Source: UBA6055 sp965214085
Lineage (GTDB): Bacteria > Chloroflexota > Anaerolineae > Aggregatilineales > Phototrophicaceae
Reading direction: 5' to 3'
Assembly (NCBI GenBank): GCA_965214085.1
Contig: OZ243937.1
Span: 3,038,001-3,102,000, forward strand
DNA: 64,000 nt
In this document: positions 16,855 through 24,839 of the stretch, piece after piece
Layout: each line of letters begins with the position of its first letter
Position numbering within the stretch: the stretch's first letter is position 1
Translations under genes and position numbers: made by a program
Notes under the pieces: model-generated
The model's input: only the letters and a program-made list of their open reading frames with translations
What the model was told of the DNA's origin: nothing
Database searches by the model: none

Positions 16855-16979
16855 ACAAGTTAGTCATGCGAATTTTGCCAAAGCAACGATCTGTAGGGGC
16901 GACAGCCCGAAACCACGAGTCGCAGCGGAAGCGGGCGATCAGATTGGTCAGGCGCGCTTCTTCGCATGACTTTCTTGGT
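16855..16979. repeat. Decayed BIME with outer inverted repeat (copy X1)
   Basis: Outer repeats ACAAGTTAGTCATGCG and CGCATGACTTTCTTGG enclose two REP palindromes, both damaged here (GTAGGGGCGACAGCCCG and GGGCGATCAGATTGGTC). CACAGAG units lie on both sides (16833-16846 and 16991-17000). The same design occurs at 22685-22826 and 63658-63799. Confidence 0.7.
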
Positions 16980-17061
16980 TTTACTGAGGATACACAGAGG
17001 GCACTGAGTAAGGCAAATCCCTGATTGCATGCCAGCTAGAGCCTAATACCCCAACCGAGGC

Positions 17062-17349
17062 CAGGGCAATCGCATCAAACTGGTAGTGACTGTATTGGCG
17101 CAAATTCGAACGGAAAATCAAACACAGAGTTCACAGAGAGCGCAGAGTAAAGCAATAATGAAAGCTTACGACATTAGTCAGGCGAGATTTTGAGAGACAT
17201 TTGAAGTCATTTTAATGCTTCTTGCCGTATTCCAGTTCATCGATTGCTTTGAATAGTCATCTAAACACCTAAACCTCTGTGCTGGCGGTCTGTGTCTACG
17301 CGACCCTCTGTGTACTCTGTGGTTAAAATATTTTGATGCGATTGCCCTG
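17062..17349. mobile_element. M3 element with 10-bp target duplication
   Basis: Termini CAGGGCAATCGCATCAAA and TTTTGATGCGATTGCCCTG. Subterminal CACAGAG tracts are inverted relative to each other (17120-17147 and 17304-17324). Flanks CAACCGAGGC (17052-17061) and CAACTGAGGC (17350-17359) match at nine of ten positions. The 809-bp gap 16783-17590 is made of this, the BIME and an apparently plain leader. Confidence 0.82.
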
Positions 17350-17590
17350 CAACTGAGGCGCGCAACGCGTGTAGGCGCTGCCCGCAAGGGCTATAATATA
17401 GGGTAGGCGTCCTGTGTTTGGGCGGCCGTTCACCAAGATCAGCAGACACTCATCCCGCCCGGTACGCAGTCAGCCTCCCGCAATGGTTCATCATAGATAT
17501 TTTGTTGTTTATCCTTATCTCGACTCTTCGTTAAGCATAAGTTGAAGCGGAAGGAGTACGGATCGGGCTAAGCACGGGGGAATGGGTTTT

Positions 17591-18646
17591 ATGAGTTCAT
17601 ATCTCGTTTTTCGGTTCATCGGCCTGATCGTATTCGCAATTATCGGCAGCCGCATTGGCGCCGCGCTGGCGCAGCTCACGCAATTTGACGCGCAAGAAAG
17701 CATGTTGATTTTCGCTGGGCTGGGCGCCTTGTTCGGCGTGATCGCCACCCCCTGGTTCACCATCGCGCCATATCGTTATTGGCGGCGTCAAGCCAGCGAG
17801 ATGACGGTGCCGCGGCTGATGCTGGCAATTCTGGGCGGCTTGGTCGGCTTGACCGTAGCGCTGATGCTGGCTTTTCCCTTGTCGCTGCTGGGCGATCCTG
17901 TAGGCCGTGTCCTGCCGGCGCTGGTTTCCCTGATATGCGGCTATCTGGGCATGAATCTGTTTAACATCCGCTCCAGCGAAATCCTGGATGTCATCAGCGA
18001 GAAGATCATGGGGCGGCAGCGGCGCATGCAGCCCTTTGCCAACCGCCAACTGCTGCTGGATACCAGCGTGCTGATCGACGGGCGCATTGTTGAAATCGCC
18101 GAGACCGGCTTCATCGGCGGGACGGTGGTGATCCCGCGCTTTGTGCTGAGCGAACTGCACCGCGTGGCCGATTCATCCGATCCGCTGCGGCGCAATCGCG
18201 GTCGTCGCGGCTTGGCCAAGCTCAACGAATTGCAGCGCAACAACAACTTACCCGTCAAGATCGTCGATGACGACCCGCCAGACTTTGGCGAGGTGGATGC
18301 CAAGCTGGTGGCGCTGTCCATCCAGCTCAACGCCTCATTGGTGACCAACGACTTTAACCTCAACCAGGTCGCCGACGCGCAGGGAGTCGATGTGCTGAAT
18401 ATCAACGCGCTGGCGAATGCGGTGCGATCGGTCTACATCCCCGGCGAGAAGTTCACCATCCGCATCATCCAGCAGGGCCGCGACCCCAACCAAGGCGTCG
18501 GCTACCTGGATGACGGCACCATGGTTGTGGTGGAATCGGGACAGAAATTCATGGACCGCAACGTCAGTGTGGAAGTGACCAAACTGATCAACCGGCCCAC
18601 TGGCCGCATGATCTTCGCCGTGCCGCAATCCAAATCGGGGCGCTAG
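17591..18646 (+). CDS. Membrane-anchored PIN-TRAM domain protein (YacL-like)
   Basis: A protein of about 351 residues (ATG at 17591, ten bases after GGGGG; an ATG at 17582 is possible). Domains in order: three to four membrane helices (about 1-120), a PIN ribonuclease-fold domain (about 145-275) and a TRAM domain (about 285-345). The PIN metal-site acidic residues are visible in LLLDTSVLIDGRI, FVLSELHRVAD and TNDFNLNQVADA. The TRAM stretch reads YLDDGTMVVVESG. The layout is that of YacL in Bacillus and of Chloroflexi/cyanobacterial homologues. It is likely an RNase or RNA-binding regulator at the membrane. Confidence 0.88.
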   Translation: MSSYLVFRFIGLIVFAIIGSRIGAALAQLTQFDAQESMLIFAGLGALFGVIATPWFTIAPYRYWRRQASEMTVPRLMLAILGGLVGLTVALMLAFPLSLLGDPVGRVLPALVSLICGYLGMNLFNIRSSEILDVISEKIMGRQRRMQPFANRQLLLDTSVLIDGRIVEIAETGFIGGTVVIPRFVLSELHRVADSSDPLRRNRGRRGLAKLNELQRNNNLPVKIVDDDPPDFGEVDAKLVALSIQLNASLVTNDFNLNQVADAQGVDVLNINALANAVRSVYIPGEKFTIRIIQQGRDPNQGVGYLDDGTMVVVESGQKFMDRNVSVEVTKLINRPTGRMIFAVPQSKSGR

Positions 18647-18680
18647 CGGCTGGCGCAGAAGCTTGGTGGCGCCAGTGACC

Positions 18681-19094
18681 CTAATCGGAGACCTGCTGCC
18701 AAATCGTGTTAATCTCGGCAGCGGCTAGTTCTTCATCATCATAGGCGACCAGGATCATATTGCCAATGGCATCAAGCTTACCATCCAGCTTTGTCAGATC
18801 AGTCTCTATGTCTTTAATGCGAGACTCGAGATTGGCGATTCGATTATCCAATGAGCCAATGTTGCGATTGACATCATCAAATCTAGGGTTCACCAATAGC
18901 AGAAACGTAGCTGCAATCGTGAGGAGCGCCAGGACTGTGCCAATGATCGAGGAAAACTGAGACCCTCTGTTCTCTAGCGACAATTGCCTTTCGGCTTGTT
19001 CTCGTGGCGGTACCAGCCAGCGCTGGCCCTGCAATTCCTCTACACCAATTGCCTTGTCAGTGGCATCAACTGCCGAACGTTTGCTCTCGCTCAT
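18681..19094 (-). CDS. Membrane coiled-coil protein
   Basis: The 137-residue protein starts MSESKRSAVDATD. After a polar N-terminus it has one membrane helix (GTVLALLTIAATFLLLVN, about 53-70) and then a regular coiled coil with hydrophobic a/d positions (NIGSLDNRIANLESRIKDIE, TDLTKLDGKLDAIGN). It ends in an acidic tail. It is close to a second short gene (19145-19333) on the same strand and to the same class of proteins elsewhere in the window. No known family recognised; a self-assembling membrane protein is suggested by the pattern. Confidence 0.65.
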   Translation of the reverse strand: MSESKRSAVDATDKAIGVEELQGQRWLVPPREQAERQLSLENRGSQFSSIIGTVLALLTIAATFLLLVNPRFDDVNRNIGSLDNRIANLESRIKDIETDLTKLDGKLDAIGNMILVAYDDEELAAAEINTIWQQVSD

Positions 19095-19144
19095 TTTTCT
19101 CTTTATTTTGCATGTATGGCTTATGTAATGGCGTCAGTCGCTGC

Positions 19145-19333
19145 TTAGTCTGCCTTCACGATCAACTTATGATGTTCAAGCACCTTGACAATGGCGCCTA
19201 TATCGTCTGCCGTGGCGAACGTGTCCAAGTCGGACTTCGTAGGCAGATCGCGAAGTTTCTCTTCCAAGATCTCATTCACGATTGCTGTGATCAGGTTTCT
19301 TTGTGAAGGAGTCAAAGTGGGGGTCTCTTCCAC
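19145..19333 (-). CDS. Short helical protein, partner of the coiled-coil gene
   Basis: A 62-residue protein with a GTG start at 19333 and AGGAGG seven bases upstream, a strong ribosome binding site, so it is probably expressed. The sequence is all helix-forming (SQRNLITAIVNEILEEKLRD). The segment LPTKSDLDTFATADDIGAI resembles TKADLANLQ in the 1.7-kb protein. No membrane segment. It lies 50 bp upstream of the membrane coiled-coil gene 18681-19094, and the two may form an operon. Function unknown. Confidence 0.6.
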   Translation of the reverse strand: MEETPTLTPSQRNLITAIVNEILEEKLRDLPTKSDLDTFATADDIGAIVKVLEHHKLIVKAD

Positions 19334-19689
19334 TGCAGACCTCCTATTATGTACACTACCGATACTGAAATAGAATTATATTTCTTAATAGAGTTTACCA
19401 CGAAATCCGCTCCTTAGACAATTTTCTGCGTACTGTCAGTTTCGAGTGTTCTAAGCGATTCATTGAAGCACAGGCTATGAAACTGTTTTGATAATCGTTA
19501 AGGAAGCGAACGCCCCTTTCTAATCCTGGGCATCGTCTCTCTTGCGATTGAAAGCGCGAAACGCCCGCTTTGATTCGAAGTTGCTTCAGACTTTCCGCTA
19601 ATGCGCTTCGTACTCGGTGTACCGTCCAAAGCGACAGTCTGCTAGGATTGCGCCGTTAACTTAATCACAGACACACAAGCGAGCGTGCG
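19334..19689. other. Intergenic region, no feature identified
   Basis: A divergent intergenic stretch between the 19.1-kb gene and pepF. The part near 19370-19400 is AT-rich (GAATTATATTTCTTAATAG) and probably holds promoters for both sides, but no clear -35/-10 pair was assigned. None of the repeat families occurs here. Confidence 0.4.
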
Positions 19690-21513
19690 ATGAGCGAAGC
19701 CATGCCGGAGCGCCTGACTGGGGCAGAAGACGTTATCTGGGATCTGTCAATATTCTACCAAAGCCTTGACGACCCGCAGATTGACACCGATATACAGAAT
19801 CTCAACGAGCTTATGGACGCCTTCCAGGAGCGCTGGCGCGGCAAACTGGCGCAGATGAGCGCCGCGGATTTCGTCAGCGCCTATGCCGAGCTGGAAACGA
19901 TATACGACCTCAGCGGAAGGTTGGGCTCCTACGCCATGCTCAACTTCTCGACCGACACGGGCAATCCCGACTACACAGCCTATATGGCCAGGATTCAGGA
20001 CCTGGACGCCGAGCTGAACCAGAAGCTCGTCTTCTTTTACATCGAGTGGAACGCGCTTGATGACGCGCAGGCAGAAGCCATCCTGGCTGACCCGCAACTG
20101 GAACATTGCCGCTACTACCTGGAGGCGGAACGGCGCAACAAACCCTATTATCTGTCGGAAGCCGAGGAGCAGATCGTCATCGAAAAGCAGGTGACCGGCA
20201 GCGCCGCCTGGACGCGCTTCTTCACACAGCTGACCAGCGCCTTCCGTTTCGACTGGATGGGCGACGAGGTCAACATGACTTTCGTGCTCAACAAGCTGCG
20301 CGATGCCGACCGCGATGCGCGCGAAATGGCCTGGCGCAAACTGACCGACAAGCTGGAAGAGAAGTCGCTGGAGTTGACCTTCATCTTTAACACCCTGGCG
20401 CTGGACAAAGCCAATAGCGACCGCCGCCGCGGCTACGCCAGCTGGATCTCGTCGCGCAACTTGAGCAACAAAGCCAGCGACGACGTGGTCGAGGCGCTGG
20501 TCGCTACCGTCACCAGCAACTACGCTTTGGTCGCGCGGCACTACCGATTGAAGCAGGCGCTGCTGGGTTACGACGAGCTCTACGACTACGATCGCTATGC
20601 CCCGCTGAACCTCAAGGAGAGCGAGGAATTTTACATCTGGGAACAGGCCCGCGATCTCGTGTTAAAAGCCTTCGACAAATTCAGCCCGCGCATGAAGACC
20701 GCGGCTCAGCACTTTTTCGACCAAAACTGGATTCACGCGCCCGTCCTGCCCAACAAACGCGGCGGCGCTTTCGCATCGCCCACTGTCGCCTCAGCCAATC
20801 CCTACGTCTTCCTCAACTACCTGGGTGATGCGCGCGATGTCACCACGCTGGCGCATGAATTAGGCCACGGCATCCACATGTATTTGAGCGGGCGCGAGAG
20901 CGGGCTCTTCGCTCTCTACACGCCGCTGACCACAGCCGAGATGGCCTCGACCTTCGCCGAGATGCTGGTCTTCCAGGATCTGATGGCCGCCGAAGACGAT
21001 CAGGAAATCAAGCTGTCCATGCTGACCGAGAAAATCGAGGACACCTTCGCCACGGTCTTCCGGCAGATTTCCATGAACCGCTTTGAAAACAAGATGCACA
21101 GCGCCCGCCGCAGCGAAGGCGAATTGACCGCGCAGCGCTTCAACGAACTATGGCTGGAGACGCAGCGCGATATGTTTGGCGACAGCGTCACCATCACCGA
21201 CGAATACGGCAGTTGGTGGAGTTACGTGCCGCACTTCTTGCACACGCCGGGCTACGTCTACGCCTATTCCTTCGGCGAGCTGCTGGTGCTGGCGCTCTAC
21301 CGCATCTATCAGGAAGAGGGCGCGAGCTTCGTGCCCAAGTATATCGACCTGCTGGCCGCCGGCGATTCCGATTATCCCGATCGGCTGCTGGCGAAAGTCG
21401 GCGTGGACATCAATGACCCGGGCTTCTGGCAGAAGGGCATTGATGTGATCGCAGAGTGGGTGACGCAGGCGGAAACGCTGGCGCGCCAACTCTATAGCGA
21501 CAAGTTTGCTTAG
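19690..21513 (+). CDS. pepF: Oligoendopeptidase F (M3B metallopeptidase)
   Basis: A cytosolic zinc endopeptidase of 607 residues that cleaves oligopeptides. The HEXXH zinc site reads LAHELGHGIHMYLSG (about 385-399), and the third ligand, Glu, lies about 25 residues on in TTAEMASTFAEMLVF. The N-terminal helical domain and the C-terminal SWWSYVPHFLHTPGYVYAYSFG stretch (split: SWWSYVPHFLHTPGYV then YAYSFGELL) that shapes the S1' pocket are typical. The start follows GAGCGTGCG. No signal peptide. The two small genes downstream (DUF3052 and an adenylyltransferase-like protein) follow closely on the same strand. Confidence 0.94.
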   Translation: MSEAMPERLTGAEDVIWDLSIFYQSLDDPQIDTDIQNLNELMDAFQERWRGKLAQMSAADFVSAYAELETIYDLSGRLGSYAMLNFSTDTGNPDYTAYMARIQDLDAELNQKLVFFYIEWNALDDAQAEAILADPQLEHCRYYLEAERRNKPYYLSEAEEQIVIEKQVTGSAAWTRFFTQLTSAFRFDWMGDEVNMTFVLNKLRDADRDAREMAWRKLTDKLEEKSLELTFIFNTLALDKANSDRRRGYASWISSRNLSNKASDDVVEALVATVTSNYALVARHYRLKQALLGYDELYDYDRYAPLNLKESEEFYIWEQARDLVLKAFDKFSPRMKTAAQHFFDQNWIHAPVLPNKRGGAFASPTVASANPYVFLNYLGDARDVTTLAHELGHGIHMYLSGRESGLFALYTPLTTAEMASTFAEMLVFQDLMAAEDDQEIKLSMLTEKIEDTFATVFRQISMNRFENKMHSARRSEGELTAQRFNELWLETQRDMFGDSVTITDEYGSWWSYVPHFLHTPGYVYAYSFGELLVLALYRIYQEEGASFVPKYIDLLAAGDSDYPDRLLAKVGVDINDPGFWQKGIDVIAEWVTQAETLARQLYSDKFA

Positions 21514-21522
21514 GCGCGGCGC

Positions 21523-21933
21523 ATGACGGCCGGCTATTCGGGCAAGCCACTGGTCAAGAAGCTCGGCATCAAAAGCGGGTTTCGCGTAGCCCTGCTGCGG
21601 GCGCCCGCAGGCTATCGCGAACTGTTGGGCGAGCTGCCGGCCGCTGTGACCATCGACAGCGACCTGGCCAGCGCCGACTACGACTTTGTGCAGGCATTCT
21701 ATGTTTGGCGCGCCGATTACGCAGCCGACTTCCCGCGCCTAAAAGCCGCCATACGCAAGTCGGGCATGCTCTGGATTTCCTGGTACAAAAAAGCCGCCAA
21801 GATGCCCACCGATATCACTGAAGACGTCGTGCGATCCGTGGCGCTGGCTGGCGGGCTGGTCGATGTGAAAGTCGCCGCCATCGACGCGCAATGGTCGGGG
21901 CTGAAGCTGGTCTATCGCCGGCGTGATCGCTGA
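21523..21933 (+). CDS. DUF3052 family protein
   Basis: The 136-residue cytosolic protein begins TAGYSGKPLVKKLGIKSGFR, which is the family hallmark. The rest also fits: MLWISWYKKAAKMPTDITE followed by VRSVALAGGLVDVKVAA and WSGLKLVYRR at the end. Function is unknown, though several members sit near cell-wall or transcription genes. It starts 10 bp after pepF and is followed 9 bp later by the adenylyltransferase gene, so the three may be one operon. Confidence 0.8.
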   Translation: MTAGYSGKPLVKKLGIKSGFRVALLRAPAGYRELLGELPAAVTIDSDLASADYDFVQAFYVWRADYAADFPRLKAAIRKSGMLWISWYKKAAKMPTDITEDVVRSVALAGGLVDVKVAAIDAQWSGLKLVYRRRDR

Positions 21934-21941
21934 GTGAACTG

Positions 21942-22415
21942 ATGGGCGAAGTACTTGAACTTTCTGCAGCGCGGGACTTGCGCGAATCCCTGCGCGAAAC
22001 GAAGCAAACCCTGGTCTTCACCAACGGTCATTTCGACCTGCTGCATATCGGCCATCTCGACTATCTGGAGAAAGCCAGCCAGCTGGGCGACGCGCTATTC
22101 GTCGGCGTGAACGGCGACGCGTCGACCACGCGCCTGAAAGGACCCGGGCGGCCTCTCGTGCCAGCTGCCGAGCGAGCGCGGCTATTGGCGGCGCTGATGC
22201 CGGTCGCGGCTGTGATCATCTTCGAAGAAGACAGCGCCGATAGCCTGCTGCGCGCCCTGCAGCCGGATATCTACGTCAAAGGCGGCGACTATGCCTACAA
22301 GCCGCTGCCAGAGCGCCCGACAGTTGAAGCCTACGGCGGCCGCGTCGAGCTGATCGAGTATCTGCGCGGCCACAGCACCACGCAGCTCATCAACCGGACG
22401 CGCAAGTTAGACTGA
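21942..22415 (+). CDS. rfaE2: Cytidylyl-type nucleotidyltransferase (RfaE/HldE C-terminal domain-like)
   Basis: At 157 residues this is the size of the second domain of HldE, without the N-terminal sugar kinase. The nucleotide-binding HxGH motif is in TNGHFDLLHIGHLDYL (about 26-41); the second catalytic motif is PLVPAAERARLL, and VKGGDYAYKPLPE contributes the phosphate site. The C-terminal HSTTQLINR is typical of the family. The usual reaction is formation of ADP-heptose from heptose-1-phosphate. A heptosyltransferase-like GT9 lies at 14532-15614. No kinase domain (HldE N-terminus) was seen in the window. Substrate is therefore inference. Confidence 0.8.
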   Translation: MGEVLELSAARDLRESLRETKQTLVFTNGHFDLLHIGHLDYLEKASQLGDALFVGVNGDASTTRLKGPGRPLVPAAERARLLAALMPVAAVIIFEEDSADSLLRALQPDIYVKGGDYAYKPLPERPTVEAYGGRVELIEYLRGHSTTQLINRTRKLD

Positions 22416-22471
22416 CGGCGCTTGGCGGGCATCAGAGAATTCGGCTAAGGGGCTGGGGTTTGGGGTGGAGC

Positions 22472-22876
22472 CCAGGGCAATCGCTTCTAAAATCATTCTG
22501 CGTCGTTCGCTACCAATAATTGCAAAATGTAAGGGCGACATTGTATGTCGCCCGTGAAATCGCGCATAATCTGCGGGCGATTGATCCGCAGCGTCTACGC
22601 GCGGCACACAATCGCCCCTACATTGCCTCCTAATTCTTCCAGAAATAGAATTAAATCTCTGGGCGCTCTCTGCGCTCAGTAAAACCAAGTTAGTCATGCG
22701 AAAAAGCTAGACTTGTAGGGGCGACCAATCTGGTCGCCCGCTGCCGCTGTAATTTGTGGTTTCGGGCGACGTGGTATGTCGCCCCTCCAGATTGTTGCTC
22801 TGGTGAAATTTGCATTACGTTATTGGCTTTACTTCTGTGTCTCTGTGTTGAAAATAAATTTGATGCGATTGCCCTG
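22472..22876. mobile_element. M3 element containing a BIME core
   Basis: Termini CAGGGCAATCGCTTCTAAAA and AATTTGATGCGATTGCCCTG enclose 405 bp. GGGTGGAGCC and GGGTCATGCC flank it with seven of ten matching. Inside are a REP palindrome (22529-22553), a partner near 22606-22622, CTCTGCGCTCAG, and the BIME X2. It fills the 471-bp gap between rfaE2 and the kinase. Confidence 0.7.
22685..22826. repeat. BIME (copy X2) with outer inverted repeat
   Basis: Outer repeats CCAAGTTAGTCATGCG and GCATTACGTTATTGG enclose GTAGGGGCGACCAATCTGG (22715 on) and GGGCGACGTGGTATGTCGCC, two REPs head to head with a spacer of about 25 bp. It is nested in an M3 element. Confidence 0.72.
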
Positions 22877-22886
22877 GGGTCATGCC

Positions 22887-24011
22887 CTAAGGCGCCACGC
22901 GGTGGTTCAGCATCTCGTTCAGCGCCACCACCAGCCGCCGCAGTTCATCTTCCAGGTCGCGGCTGATGCCGTCTTCGATCAAGGCATCGCGGAAGAGATC
23001 GCGCGCCTGGCGCACATTCTCCTGGCCCTGGCGCAGCCGCTCCAGCCCGGCCCGCACTTGACCGCGGGCCTCGCTGCTGGCGGGGCTGGTGTAATAATCG
23101 GCGAATTGCCAGCCGTGCTGCGTGGCGACCCGCTGCAAGCCGTTGATGAATTCCTGCACCGTCTCGATACTTTCGGACGCGCCGCGCTGCAACAACTCGG
23201 CGATGCCCTCGCTCAGGCTGGGCTCCATGCTGAAATCGAGGTTGTGGATATCGGTGTAGCGCGCTTCGACGGCGTCGCGGCTGCTGGGCTGGGGGCGCAG
23301 CGAGCCCTTCTGCGGCGACATGCCGGTGAAGATGGTATAGAGTACGCCCACGCACATATTATGCACGTCTTTGCTGTATTGCTGCGGCGACTGGATCCGG
23401 TCGTTGTCCAGCATGCGCGAGCTGTTGAAGTCGATGACTTTCAGGTGGATGCCGTCCCAATAGACGTGCTCCAGCTTGTGGTCGAGGTAGACGATATTAT
23501 TGGCGTGGGCTTGGCTGAGCAGTTCGCTGAATTGCAGCGCCAGCGCCAGTCCTTCTTCGCTGGGCAGGCGCCAGCGGCTGTTGGCGCTATTCGGCTTCAT
23601 CAGGTAGAAGAGGCTGTGATGGCGCGGCAAATTCTCCATCGTCAGATAGGGGCGCCAGCCGGCCGCGGCAAAGCGCGACATCGACTCGATGAATCCGCGA
23701 ATATCGCTCTGGAATGACGTGATCTCGCCATTGCGGGGCGCTTCTTCACGGTCGGAGATGAATCCGCAGTCGTAGAGCTTGACGATATTGGGGCTGTGCC
23801 AGAGCCGCGTCAGAATGTCCACTTCGTTGCCAAAGGCGCGGTACTCCCAGCGCATTTCGCCATCGCGGTCCAGGTGCTCGGGCCGCATGACTTTGAAGGC
23901 GACCTGATTGCCGTTGCGCCGGTCGACCGCGTCCAGCACACGCGCGTAATGGCCGAGGGCGAAGGTGTCGATGTAATTGTCCAGTTGATACAGTTCCGTC
24001 AGTCGCGGCAT
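22887..24011 (-). CDS. Protein kinase-like protein with altered catalytic motifs
   Basis: Start at the ATG at 24011 (MPRLTELYQLDNY). Of 374 residues, the first 250 fit an ePK fold. The ATP lysine is in VAFKVM (about 36-41), the C-helix follows, the catalytic loop reads IVYLDHKLEHVYWDG (normally HRDLKPEN) and the metal loop KVIDFNSSRM (normally DFG). The catalytic Asp and Lys are kept, but the loop Asn is His and the Gly of DFG is Asn. The C-terminal 100 residues form helical bundles. Either an atypical kinase or a pseudokinase. Stand-alone gene between repeats. Confidence 0.75.
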   Translation of the reverse strand: MPRLTELYQLDNYIDTFALGHYARVLDAVDRRNGNQVAFKVMRPEHLDRDGEMRWEYRAFGNEVDILTRLWHSPNIVKLYDCGFISDREEAPRNGEITSFQSDIRGFIESMSRFAAAGWRPYLTMENLPRHHSLFYLMKPNSANSRWRLPSEEGLALALQFSELLSQAHANNIVYLDHKLEHVYWDGIHLKVIDFNSSRMLDNDRIQSPQQYSKDVHNMCVGVLYTIFTGMSPQKGSLRPQPSSRDAVEARYTDIHNLDFSMEPSLSEGIAELLQRGASESIETVQEFINGLQRVATQHGWQFADYYTSPASSEARGQVRAGLERLRQGQENVRQARDLFRDALIEDGISRDLEDELRRLVVALNEMLNHRVAP

Positions 24012-24108
24012 GGCATTTCCAGCGGAAAATGGGCGGCGAATTGGTCTCAATGTAAGCTCGCAATGTACCAGTTTTCGCGCCGCTGATACAGGGTATCTTT
24101 AGGGCAGC

Positions 24109-24364
24109 CAAAGCAATCGCATCAAAAAAATCTTTCACCACAGAGGCACAGAGAACACAGAGTGTGACTTCGTTCGGGGCAAAACTCCTCTAGTATCAAC
24201 AAACCAATGCGTAATGTTCATATCACAGGGTTCAAAATTGGAGCGCAATTTCACAATACATATAGTTGATAGGCTTTCCTCTGTGCTCTCTGGGGCTCTG
24301 TGCTTAGCTTTAAGTTTGAATTATGTTCATAGTTTAGCAAATTCAATTTGTTGCGATTGCACTT
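24109..24364. mobile_element. M3 element with probable 10-bp duplication
   Basis: Termini CAAAGCAATCGCATCAAA and GTTGCGATTGCACT, subterminal tracts ACCACAGAGGCACAGAG (24137-24153) and inverted CTCTGTGCTC (24278 on). Flanks TTAGGGCAGC (24099-24108) and TTATGGCAGC (24364-24373) match at nine of ten, allowing one base of slack at the right terminus. Confidence 0.72.
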
Positions 24365-24464
24365 TATGGCAGCGAATCGGCTTCTGTCGCTCGCGCGCGC
24401 GTCGGGTAAAATGTGAGCGGAAGCAGTTTCAACAATGTAATGCGACGAATGACGGGACATTGTA

Positions 24465-24770
24465 AGGCTTGTCCGCTACTCAAATACCGATGCCGATACG
24501 GTTTGTTGGGGTGGGCGCCGCGCTTTTATGGATTCACGACACTTTTGCCACCGAGGGCACAGAGTAAATATGAGTGCACAGAGAGATTCCGGGAAATATG
24601 GCGGATGATCGAGTAAAGGATGATCCACACGTTCCCCGATTCTGTCTGTGGTCTAAAAGTGATGCCTTTCCTCTGTGTACTCTATCAAACTCGGTGTACT
24701 CGGTGGCAAAGATGTCGAGTATTCGCCTAAACTGAGCGAGCGGCAACTGAGTCACAGTATCGGACAAGCC
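24465..24770. mobile_element. M1 element, copy 1, with 5-bp target duplication
   Basis: The 306-bp unit begins AGGCTTGTCCGCTACTC and ends AGTATCGGACAAGCC, 14-16 bp inverted termini. TTGTA occurs at 24460-24464 and 24771-24775. Inside are CACCGAGGGCACAGAG (24549 on) and its inverted counterpart CTCTGTGTACTC (24671 on). Copy 2 (57420-57725) has the same length and only a few single-base differences. No convincing gene. Confidence 0.88.
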
Positions 24771-24839
24771 TTGTAGGGGCGATTCTGTGAAACGCCCGTA
24801 ATTGTTGTCTGAGTACACAGTCGAAGCGAGGAGTGCGGA

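Noticed and set aside
17120..17147. CACAGAG tracts as a CRISPR array
   Set aside because: Units are 7-10 bp, spaced irregularly and always appear as inverted pairs within short elements; no 25-40 bp repeats with unique spacers.
24109..24770. The M3 and M1 elements at 24 kb as one larger element
   Set aside because: Each has its own ends and its own flanking duplication; they are neighbours, not one unit.
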